DNA of 51,418 bases, taken from Acidobacteriaceae bacterium. Lineage in GTDB: Bacteria; Acidobacteriota; Terriglobia; Terriglobales; Acidobacteriaceae. The stretch's first letter is position 1. Each line of letters begins with the position of its first letter. Location of the stretch: positions 10,256-61,673 of the forward strand of contig PLBE01000172.1 in assembly GCA_003134435.1 (NCBI GenBank), written 5' to 3'. The notes beneath the pieces are model-generated. The model saw only the letters and a list, made by a program, of their open reading frames with translations. It ran no database searches and was not told where the DNA came from. The translations under genes and the position numbers were made by a program. Below, in pieces: positions 1 through 6,382 of the stretch.

Positions 1-2
1 TG

Positions 3-701
3 CTGTTGCCCGCTGAAATCGAGTTGACGCCGATTGCGCGGCGGCGTTTGGCGGCTTTGAAGGAGTTCTCCGATCTGGGCGCGGGCTTCAAGATCGCGGC
101 GCTTGATCTCGAATTGCGGGGCGCGGGAAATCTTCTGGGTGGAGAGCAGAGCGGGCACATTGAAGCGGTGGGATTTGAGCTTTATACCCAGATGCTGGAA
201 CGCGCCGTGCGGGAGATGAAAGGCGAGACGGGCGTGGAGGCGACCGAGATTCAACTTAATCTTGGTTTGAACATTCGCATTCCGTCGGACTATATAAAGG
301 AAGAGAACCAGCGGTTGCGGATGTATAAGCGGGTCGCGGGGGTGGAGACGGAGTCGCAGTTGCACGACGTGCGTTCGGAGTTGATCGACCGGTATGGCGA
401 GCCGCCCAGCGCAGTGCGCAACCTGTTGGATTATGCCGCGCTCAAACTGCAGGCGATGCGAGTGGGCGCCAACAGTATCGAGCGCAAACGTGAATTCGTG
501 AGCATCAAGTTCAGCCCGACGGCGGCGATTGATCCGGGGAAGCTGGCGCGTTTTGTGGCAGCGCAGCGCGGGACGCAATTTACTCCGGACGGGACGTTGA
601 AGTTTTCGATCAAGATCGATAGCGCCGGCGGAATCCTGCAAACGCTGCGCGACCTGCTGGAGGAACTGGAAGCGCGGGAAGATGTGGTACGGCAGGTGTG
701 A
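3..701 (+). CDS. mfd: Transcription-repair coupling factor Mfd, C-terminal part (5'-truncated by window edge)
   Basis: This is the C-terminal end of Mfd, the SF2 translocase that removes RNA polymerase stalled at DNA lesions and recruits UvrA. The reading frame is open to the window edge, so the start lies upstream. The segment LRGAGNLLGGEQSGHIEAVG, near residue 40 of the visible part, is the conserved end of the RecG/Mfd helicase core. It is followed by the TRCF C-terminal domain, with LGLNIRIPSDYI and RLRMYKRVAG, which in the family contacts UvrA. Only about 230 of roughly 1150 residues are visible. The stop at 699-701 lies 26 bases before the chosen galU start, so co-transcription is plausible. 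Family identity is secure. Confidence 0.93.
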   Translation: MLPAEIELTPIARRRLAALKEFSDLGAGFKIAALDLELRGAGNLLGGEQSGHIEAVGFELYTQMLERAVREMKGETGVEATEIQLNLGLNIRIPSDYIKEENQRLRMYKRVAGVETESQLHDVRSELIDRYGEPPSAVRNLLDYAALKLQAMRVGANSIERKREFVSIKFSPTAAIDPGKLARFVAAQRGTQFTPDGTLKFSIKIDSAGGILQTLRDLLEELEAREDVVRQV

Positions 702-727
702 AGGCGAGCATTTACAATCAATCTGCG

Positions 728-1648
728 ATGATACCGAACAACGAACGAAGAACGAATGGCGAGCGCCGCAAGGTGCGGAAAGTCCGAAAAGCGATTTTTC
801 CGGCAGCCGGATTAGGCACGCGCTTTCTGCCAGCCACGAAAGCTCAACCCAAAGAAATGCTGCCGCTGGTGGATAAGCCGATTATTCAATATGGCGTGGA
901 AGAGGCGGTGGCGGCGGGATGCGACCAGATCATCATTATTACTGGACGCGGCAAGAGCGCGATTGAAGATCATTTCGATGTCAGCTACGAACTGGAAAAG
1001 ATGTTGGAGGAAAAGGGCAAGTACGACTTGCTCAAGATCGTGCGCCAGATTTCAGACATGATTTATGTCGCATACGTGCGTCAGAAGGAAGCGTTGGGAC
1101 TGGGACATGCCGTGCTGACCGCGCGCGAATTGATTGGTGAAGAGCCGTTCGCGACCCTGCTTGCCGACGACGTGATCGACGCGAAGGTGCCGGTGCTCAA
1201 GCAACTGGTCGATGTATTCGACGAGAAGCACTGCTCGGTGATCGCCACGCAGGTAGTCGAGGGCCCAACGATTTCCTCCTATGGCGTGCTGAAGGCGAAA
1301 GAGGTTGCGGGGACGGGCGGCAGACTTTACGAAGTGCTGGACCTGGTGGAGAAGCCCAAGTTCGAGGATGCGCCTTCGAATCTGGCGGTGATCGGGCGCT
1401 ACATTCTGACCCCGACGATCTTTGAAACGCTTTCGGATATCAAACCGGGCGCGGGCGGCGAGTTACAGCTTACGGACGGACTGCGTGGGTTGCTGCAGCG
1501 CGAGAAGATGTACGCCTACGTCTATGAAGGACGCCGCTTCGATACGGGCGATAAGCTGGGGTTTCTCAAAGCAACGGTCGACTTCGCGCTGAAGCGGGAA
1601 GACCTGGGCGGAGAGTTTCGGGAGTATCTGAAAAGTCTGAAGCTGTGA
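728..1648 (+). CDS. galU: UTP--glucose-1-phosphate uridylyltransferase
   Basis: Makes UDP-glucose from UTP and glucose-1-phosphate in the cytoplasm, supplying envelope polysaccharide and glycan synthesis. The nucleotide-binding signature GLGTRFLPATKAQPKEMLPL lies near the N-terminus, followed by DKPIIQYGVEEA. Later motifs typical of bacterial GalU include FATLLADDVID, VVEGPTISSYGVL, GGELQLTDGL and YEGRRFDTGDKLGFL. I chose ATG 728 (306 aa), which leaves about 20 residues before the conserved core. An in-frame GTG at 698 would overlap the mfd stop and add 10 residues without family support. No strong ribosome binding site precedes either start, so the exact start is uncertain while the function is not. 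Confidence 0.93.
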   Translation: MIPNNERRTNGERRKVRKVRKAIFPAAGLGTRFLPATKAQPKEMLPLVDKPIIQYGVEEAVAAGCDQIIIITGRGKSAIEDHFDVSYELEKMLEEKGKYDLLKIVRQISDMIYVAYVRQKEALGLGHAVLTARELIGEEPFATLLADDVIDAKVPVLKQLVDVFDEKHCSVIATQVVEGPTISSYGVLKAKEVAGTGGRLYEVLDLVEKPKFEDAPSNLAVIGRYILTPTIFETLSDIKPGAGGELQLTDGLRGLLQREKMYAYVYEGRRFDTGDKLGFLKATVDFALKREDLGGEFREYLKSLKL

Positions 1649-1680
1649 AGCGGTGGAAACCTGGCTAAGGGCCGATTTGC

Positions 1681-1698
1681 GGGGCGGAGTCCGGCCCC
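1681..1698. terminator. Possible GC hairpin between convergent galU and purE
   Basis: GGGGC at 1681-1685 can pair with GCCCC at 1694-1698 around an 8-base loop, in the 113-bp gap where galU and purE converge. There is no T-run on either strand, so it is a weak candidate for a bidirectional stop rather than a clear intrinsic terminator. Confidence 0.25.
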
Positions 1699-1761
1699 AC
1701 ACAAGAACAGCCACACAAACTTCGGAGTCAGTCTTTCCTTCGGGTAAGTCCTTCCTAGGGG

Positions 1762-2268
1762 TCAGTTTTTCAGAGTCGCTTTCAGCTTGTTTGATTTCTC
1801 TTCCACTCCGCGCGCGAGTTTCACCTTGTGGTCGGCAAGCTTCTTGGCGACCGATGCGTCCGCCGCGCCAATGATTTGTGCCGCGAGGATTCCTGCATTG
1901 GTAGCGCCGGGCTTGCCGATGGCGACGGTGGCGACGGGAATGCCGGCGGGCATTTGCACGATGGCGAGCAGCGAATCCATGCCCTGCAGGGAAGTTGACG
2001 GGATGGGAACGCCAATAACGGGAAGAGTGGTGTGGGCCGCGATTACGCCGGCCAGGTGCGCTGCTCCGCCGGCGCCGGCGATGATAACGTGAAGGCCGCG
2101 GGTAGCGGCCTTGCGAGCATACTCCGCGGTGCGATCAGGCGAGCGATGGGCGGAGGTTATGTCGATCTCGTAGGCGATACCGAATTCATCGAGAGCTTTG
2201 GCGGCTTCGCGCATGATCTCGAGGTCGGAGTCACTGCCCATGACGATGGAAACGAGTGGCGTGCTCAT
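1762..2268 (-). CDS. purE: N5-carboxyaminoimidazole ribonucleotide mutase
   Basis: Class I PurE moves the carboxyl group of N5-CAIR to give CAIR in purine biosynthesis. The 168-aa length fits the single-domain bacterial enzyme. Diagnostic motifs are visible in order: [11 protein letters not shown] near the N-terminus (substrate phosphate loop), [10 protein letters not shown] (catalytic His region), [13 protein letters not shown] and VIGVPIPS. The C-terminus is slightly lysine-rich ([11 protein letters not shown]). It lies 84 bp downstream of purD on the same strand, so the two probably form a purD-purE operon. PurK, which supplies N5-CAIR, is not in the window. Confidence 0.94.
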   Translation of the reverse strand: MSTPLVSIVMGSDSDLEIMREAAKALDEFGIAYEIDITSAHRSPDRTAEYARKAATRGLHVIIAGAGGAAHLAGVIAAHTTLPVIGVPIPSTSLQGMDSLLAIVQMPAGIPVATVAIGKPGATNAGILAAQIIGAADASVAKKLADHKVKLARGVEEKSNKLKATLKN

Positions 2269-2352
2269 GATTCGTTTTGTTGATCCCCTTTTTGAAAGTC
2301 GTAATGCAGTGATGACATTTTAATCGGTATCGCGAATCCGCACGAGCCGGCG

Positions 2353-3627
2353 CTAGTCCTTCTTCAGGGCGCGCGCGGCGATGTCTTTGCGATAGTGCGC
2401 GCCGTCGAAGCCGATCCTGGCGCACGCGTCATAGGCGCGCTGTACGGCCGTTTCCAAGTCCGCGGCCCGCGCGGTTACGCCGAGCACGCGTCCGCCCGAA
2501 GTATAGGAATACTCATCGCGTTTCGAAGTGCCAGCATGAAAAATCTTCACGCCCTCGACCTGCGCGGCTTCCGCCAGGCCATTAATTTTCTTGCCTGCCT
2601 CGTAGGCGCCGGGATAACCGCCCGAAGCCATCACGACGCAGGCGGCGGAATCGTTCGACCACTTGAAATCGCCGTCACTGGTGCGGCCGTCGATGGACGC
2701 TTCCATCGCCTCGAGCAAATCGCTTTCGAGACGCAGCAGAATGGGCTGAGTCTCCGGATCGCCGAAGCGGCAATTGAATTCGAGCACCATGGGGCCACGC
2801 GCGGTCATCATCAAGCCGCAATAGAGGACGCCTTTGAATTCGGCGCCTTCGTCTTTCATACCCGCGACGACGGGCCGCATGATGTGGGCGAGCAACCAGT
2901 CGCGCATCTGGTCATCGATGATGGTCGGGGTGGTGTAGGCGCCCATGCCGCCGGTGTTGGGGCCGGTGTCGCCGTTGCCGACGCGCTTGTGGTCCTGGGC
3001 GGCAACCAGCGGCGCAACCCGCTCGCCGTCGCTGACGACCAAGAACGAGAGTTCGTCTCCTTCCAGAAACTCTTCGAGGACGACACGCGCTCCGGCTTCG
3101 CCGAGCATTCTGCCGCTGAGCATTTGGTTAGCGACGGTCGAGGCCTCGTCTTTGCTCTTGGCGATGACCACTCCCTTGCCGGCAGCCAATCCGTCGGCTT
3201 TCACAACGATTGGCGTGTGGAAGTGGGGCAGCGCGTCGCGCACCTGTTCGGGAGAATCGCAGATCGCGTAATGGGCAGTGGGGATGTGATGGCGGTGCAG
3301 AAATTCCTTGGCGAAGCTCTTGCTGGTTTCGAGCTGTGCGGCCGCTTGAGTGGGACCGAAAACGCGCCAGCCACGCCGCGTGAATTCGTCGACGACGCCG
3401 AGCATCAGGGGTAATTCCGGTCCCACCACCGTGAGGTCGGGTTGAAGCTGGTGGGCAAGAGCCACCATGGAGTCGAGGCTTTTGACGTCGGCCGCAACGC
3501 ACTCCGCTTCATCGGCGATGCCACCGTTCCCCGGCGCGCAGTAGATTTTCGTGACGCGCGGGGATTGCCGGAGTTTCCAGACCAGAGCGTGCTCGCGTCC
3601 GCCACTGCCGATGACGAGGACCTTCAT
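2353..3627 (-). CDS. purD: Phosphoribosylamine--glycine ligase (GAR synthetase)
   Basis: ATP-grasp enzyme joining phosphoribosylamine and glycine in the second step of purine synthesis. The N-terminal VLVIGSGGREHALVWKL is the PurD signature. It is followed by APGNGG, VVGPELPL, VVKADGLAAGKGVVIA (ATP-grasp lysine loop), GPNTGGMGAYTTP and LEFNCRFGDPETQ (metal/ATP site). I chose the ATG with its first base at 3627 (424 aa), which places the start directly before the signature. The frame stays open 14 codons further upstream, but that stretch has no family resemblance. Upstream lie a possible TTGACA promoter and a large inverted repeat shared with the divergent regulator gene. Confidence 0.94.
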   Translation of the reverse strand: MKVLVIGSGGREHALVWKLRQSPRVTKIYCAPGNGGIADEAECVAADVKSLDSMVALAHQLQPDLTVVGPELPLMLGVVDEFTRRGWRVFGPTQAAAQLETSKSFAKEFLHRHHIPTAHYAICDSPEQVRDALPHFHTPIVVKADGLAAGKGVVIAKSKDEASTVANQMLSGRMLGEAGARVVLEEFLEGDELSFLVVSDGERVAPLVAAQDHKRVGNGDTGPNTGGMGAYTTPTIIDDQMRDWLLAHIMRPVVAGMKDEGAEFKGVLYCGLMMTARGPMVLEFNCRFGDPETQPILLRLESDLLEAMEASIDGRTSDGDFKWSNDSAACVVMASGGYPGAYEAGKKINGLAEAAQVEGVKIFHAGTSKRDEYSYTSGGRVLGVTARAADLETAVQRAYDACARIGFDGAHYRKDIAARALKKD

Positions 3628-3640
3628 AATTGAACATTCA

Positions 3641-3669
3641 AGGGTAGGGGTGCGATGAGATGATGTCAA
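3641..3669 (-). promoter_or_regulatory. Candidate purDE promoter
   Basis: On the minus strand a perfect -35 hexamer TTGACA (3669-3664) is followed after 17 bases by TACCCT (3646-3641), a poor -10. Transcription would begin about 6-8 bases before the purD ATG, giving a very short leader. The -35 is convincing and the -10 is not. Confidence 0.3.
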
Positions 3670-3675
3670 ACGGAG

Positions 3676-3749
3676 GAGGTCAAAAGTGTGAGGTCAAATT
3701 GAAGAAGTTCGGGTTTGCCCCAGCCATCTGACCTCTGACCTTTGGCCTC
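3676..3749. repeat. Imperfect 23-bp inverted repeat in the purD/regulator divergent region
   Basis: The left arm (3676-3698) and right arm (3727-3749) match at about 18 of 23 positions when one is reverse-complemented, around a 28-base spacer. Each arm contains AGGTCA-type words (GAGGTCA left, TGACCTC right), and the left arm holds two direct copies. It lies between the start codons of purD and the DtxR-like gene. It could be a regulator site pair, a long hairpin, or a copy of a dispersed intergenic repeat. Confidence 0.5.
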
Positions 3750-3772
3750 ATCCAGCCTCTGCGATCTTCCAG

Positions 3773-3800
3773 TTAACTATGCTTAATCCCGCCGTATAAT
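3773..3800 (+). promoter_or_regulatory. Promoter abutting the DtxR-like start codon
   Basis: A perfect -10 hexamer TATAAT at 3795-3800 is preceded by TTAACT (3773-3778, 16-bp spacer), which overlaps the palindrome AGTTAACT (3771-3778). Transcription should begin near 3807, about 3 bases before the GTG at 3810. The same TTAACT word recurs upstream of the Nramp gene at 4495-4500. Confidence 0.6.
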
Positions 3801-3809
3801 ACAGTTCAC

Positions 3810-4481
3810 GTGATTACTGTTTCCAAAGAGGACTACCTCAAAGCGATTCTCGAGGCCGAGAGCGAGGGGGAAACTGTCATTTCGGCGACGCTGGCGCACT
3901 GGCTCAAGGTGTCGCCTCCGGCGGTAACCATGGCGGTGCGCCGATTGAAGAAAGACGGCCTGGTGCGGGTGAATGCCGACGGGCGGGTTCGCCTGACATC
4001 TGCGGGGAAGAAGATAGCCCGCAAACTGACAGTTCGCCATCACCTGATCGAGCGCATGCTGGCCGAGATTTTCGGGATGGAATGGTACAAGGTGCATGAC
4101 GAGGCGGAACGGCTGGAGCACGCCGTCTCACCCGATTTCGAGGCCAGGTTGCTGGCTAAACTCGGGCGCGGAGTTGCATGTCCGCACGGCAACCTGACCG
4201 AGTTAGAGAGTCCCGCGAGTCGCCGCCGTCGGGGACTGCTGCTGCTGGCTCAGGCCGAACCGGGAGAAAACTTTCAAGTGAGCGGCATCTACGAACGCGA
4301 TCGCCATTTGCTGGAGTTTCTGGAACAGCGCGGCATTCGGCCGGGAGCGAAAGTCCACGTTGCGCACCGCAATTACGATCAGACGCTGACCCTGACCACG
4401 GGAGCCGGCCGGGTTTCGCTAGGGGTATCCGCCGCCGAAAAGGTGTGGGTGAAAGCGGCAAAGGGCGCGGCCAAAGAGTGA
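3810..4481 (+). CDS. DtxR/MntR-family metal-responsive transcriptional regulator with FeoA-like C-terminal domain
   Basis: The 223-aa protein has the DtxR architecture. A winged helix occupies residues 1-65 (SKEDYLKAILEA, then SPPAVTMAVRRLKKDGLV as recognition region). A dimerisation and metal-binding region follows (HHLIERMLAEIFG and VHDEAERLEHAVSP, with His/Glu ligands). After a linker comes an SH3/FeoA-like domain from about residue 150 (FQVSGIYERDRHLLEFLEQRG). Members repress metal-uptake genes when Mn2+ or Fe2+ is bound. GTG 3810 is the only usable start after the in-frame stop at 3774, and a TATAAT ends 10 bases before it, so the mRNA is probably leaderless. The Nramp-like gene 120 bp downstream is the obvious target. 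MntR versus IdeR specificity cannot be read from the sequence. Confidence 0.88.
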   Translation: MITVSKEDYLKAILEAESEGETVISATLAHWLKVSPPAVTMAVRRLKKDGLVRVNADGRVRLTSAGKKIARKLTVRHHLIERMLAEIFGMEWYKVHDEAERLEHAVSPDFEARLLAKLGRGVACPHGNLTELESPASRRRRGLLLLAQAEPGENFQVSGIYERDRHLLEFLEQRGIRPGAKVHVAHRNYDQTLTLTTGAGRVSLGVSAAEKVWVKAAKGAAKE

Positions 4482-4494
4482 CGCCCGAAAGCTA

Positions 4495-4524
4495 TTAACT
4501 GTAGTTTACGCTCTGATGTATACT
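4495..4524 (+). promoter_or_regulatory. Candidate promoter/operator of the Nramp gene
   Basis: TTAACT (4495-4500) and TATACT (4519-4524) are spaced by 18 bp. Overlapping the -35 is the imperfect palindrome AACTGTAGTT (4497-4506), whose AACT/AGTT half-sites match the AGTTAACT palindrome at the -35 of the upstream regulator gene. This is compatible with a shared operator for autoregulation and transporter control. The operator role is inferred. Confidence 0.4.
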
Positions 4525-4600
4525 TGCGCTAACTCATCGGCAAGTGCTGGCACCCCGCGGTTCCTTTCGTGCGGCATCGGTGGCATGAGCGATTCATGGA

Positions 4601-5995
4601 ATGAACGATTCAAAGACAGGTTCGGAGTGTCGAGGGGAAGCCGTATCCCAATCGGGCGTGGTCATCACGCACGAGGACATCGATCGCGCGCACGACCGCG
4701 AACGGGTTTCGGCGACGCGGGCGCGGCGCGGACTGCGGTCCCGGTTGCGGTTGTTCTGGTTGCTTATTGGCCCCGGCATTCTGGTGATGCTGGGGGAGAA
4801 CGATGGTCCCAGCATGCTTTCGTATGCGGCGACCGGGGCGCGATTCGGGATCGGGTTCTTCCTGCCGTTCGTCGTGTTGACATTTCTTATGGCGTGCGTG
4901 GTGCAGGAAATGACCGTGCGTTTAGGCGCGGCCACCCACCGCGGACACGCGGAGTTGATCTTCGACCGTTTCGGGCCGTTCTGGGGCTGGTTCTCGATGG
5001 CGGACCTGATGGTGGGAAACTTTCTCACACTGGTTACCGAATTTATTGCCATTCGCGCGGGGTTGGGATTCTTCGGAGTGCGGCCGGCGGTGGCGGTGCT
5101 GAGCGCGCTGTTAGTGCTGTCGGTTGCGCTCATGACACACCGCTACTGGACATGGGAACGAATCATTCTCGGCGCTGCCATGTTCAATCTGATTTTTGTG
5201 CCAGTGGCGCTGCTGGCGCATCCGGCATGGCGAGCGGTGGGAAATGCGCTGGTGACCTGGAGGCCGCTTCCGGGCGGGCTGACGCAGGAGACAGTTCTGA
5301 TCCTGCTGGCGAACATCGGCGCAACGGTGACGCCGTGGATGTTGTTTTTCCAGCAAAGCGCGATTGCCGATAAAGGTCTTACCACGCGAGACATTCGTTT
5401 CGGGCGCGTCGACACGGTGCTGGGAGCGGCTCTGGCGACGATTGCGGCCTTGGCGACGATGTTGGCAACGGCTCCTCTTTTCGTGCATCACATGTCGACC
5501 GCGAACTTTGAAGCTGCCGAATTCGCCCAGGCGCTGCGACCGTTTATTGGACATTGGGGAGCGGCGCTTTTCGCGCTGGGCATCTTTGAGGCAGGGATGG
5601 TGGCGGCGATCACTATTTCAACTTCGTCGGCGTACGCGTTCGGAGAAGTGGCGCGGCGACCGCACAGTTTGAATCTTCCGTTCCGGCAGGGACGCACTTT
5701 CTATCTCGTGCTGCTGGTCGAGGCGGCGGCCGCGGCGGGACTGGTTCTGATCCCGGGAATCCCGTTGGTGTACATCGTTCTGCTGGTGAACGTGATTGCA
5801 GTTTTGGCGATGCCTCCGGCGTTGCTTTTTCTCTACATGCTGGTGAACGACCGGGAGATTATGGGCGCGCTGATCAGTCCATTGTGGGCGAATGTACTGG
5901 CCCTGGCGGTTGTATTCGTTTTGATTGGCGCAGGCCTTTTGTTTGGCATCAGCGTGATCGCGCCCAATGCGTTGGCGATATTTGGAGGCGGGTAA
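4601..5995 (+). CDS. Nramp-family divalent cation transporter with non-canonical metal-site motifs
   Basis: A 464-aa inner-membrane protein with about 11 hydrophobic segments and the Nramp/LeuT-like layout. The long basic N-terminal tail (to about residue 48) is cytoplasmic. Canonical Nramps carry DPGN in helix 1 and MPH in helix 6. Here helix 1 reads GENDGPSMLSY (residues 65-75) and helix 6 reads ATVTPWMLFFQQS (241-253), so the two metal-site motifs are changed to NDGP and TPW. This resembles the Nramp-related clades with altered selectivity rather than MntH. The gene follows a DtxR-type regulator, pointing to a divalent metal. Its stop overlaps the next start (TAATG). Mn2+, Fe2+ and Mg2+ all remain possible. 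Confidence 0.85.
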   Translation: MNDSKTGSECRGEAVSQSGVVITHEDIDRAHDRERVSATRARRGLRSRLRLFWLLIGPGILVMLGENDGPSMLSYAATGARFGIGFFLPFVVLTFLMACVVQEMTVRLGAATHRGHAELIFDRFGPFWGWFSMADLMVGNFLTLVTEFIAIRAGLGFFGVRPAVAVLSALLVLSVALMTHRYWTWERIILGAAMFNLIFVPVALLAHPAWRAVGNALVTWRPLPGGLTQETVLILLANIGATVTPWMLFFQQSAIADKGLTTRDIRFGRVDTVLGAALATIAALATMLATAPLFVHHMSTANFEAAEFAQALRPFIGHWGAALFALGIFEAGMVAAITISTSSAYAFGEVARRPHSLNLPFRQGRTFYLVLLVEAAAAAGLVLIPGIPLVYIVLLVNVIAVLAMPPALLFLYMLVNDREIMGALISPLWANVLALAVVFVLIGAGLLFGISVIAPNALAIFGGG

Positions 5996-6222
5996 TGGAA
6001 AAACAGTTTGAATCTCCACAGGCCGATCATGTGAGCCGCGAAGAATTGACCTCGGTGATGACCGCGCTGGAGCCCGATCAGCTTATCTCCGCCAAGGAAC
6101 ACCATCATTGTCCGCGGCGCCGGCTCACGCGGATCGAAATGCTGGTTTTTTGGGCGTTGCGGATTTATCTCGTGTTTATGGTTGGGGTTGTGATCTATCA
6201 GATTTGGACGAGTGTGCGGTAG
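5995..6222 (+). CDS. 75-aa single-span membrane protein coupled to the Nramp gene
   Basis: The ATG at 5995-5997 overlaps the Nramp stop by one base (TAATG), which implies translational coupling. The N-terminal half is polar and acidic (SREELTSVMTALEPDQL). Then comes a short potential metal-binding cluster, KEHHHCPRRR, at residues 35-44, followed by one hydrophobic helix (about 50-71, MLVFWALRIYLVFMVGVVIY) and a short basic tail. I do not recognise a family. The coupling and the His/Cys cluster suggest an accessory subunit or metal-handling partner of the transporter, but this is inference. It may also be a chance small ORF, although the helix and coupling argue against that. Confidence 0.65.
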   Translation: MEKQFESPQADHVSREELTSVMTALEPDQLISAKEHHHCPRRRLTRIEMLVFWALRIYLVFMVGVVIYQIWTSVR

Positions 6223-6244
6223 TTGAGAGTCTGGAAGGCCTGGA

Positions 6245-6259
6245 CGGGGCAAAACCCCG
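6245..6259 (+). terminator. Hairpin after the Nramp/small-protein pair
   Basis: CGGGG (6245-6249) and CCCCG (6255-6259) form a perfect 5-bp stem around CAAAA, 23 bases after the small-protein stop. No T-run follows. It is a plausible transcript end between this operon and the aconitase gene. Confidence 0.4.
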
Positions 6260-6382
6260 CCTTCGCACTCGTTTCTGCACAGGCAGTATCCACACGACAC
6301 TGGCGAAACCAATTACACTATCAGGTTACGAACTTTTTATCGCGCTCCGGTGCAATGCCGGAGCCAGTGAAGGAAGGTCCTC

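Noticed and set aside
2395-3414. Antisense open frame of 339 codons opposite purD
   Set aside because: purD motifs are complete on the minus strand; the plus-strand reading is a composition artefact.
4516-5373. Open frame of 285 codons overlapping the Nramp gene
   Set aside because: It is a shifted frame within a high-GC gene. The translation is low-complexity (Arg/Gly-rich) with no hydrophobic helices or family motif.
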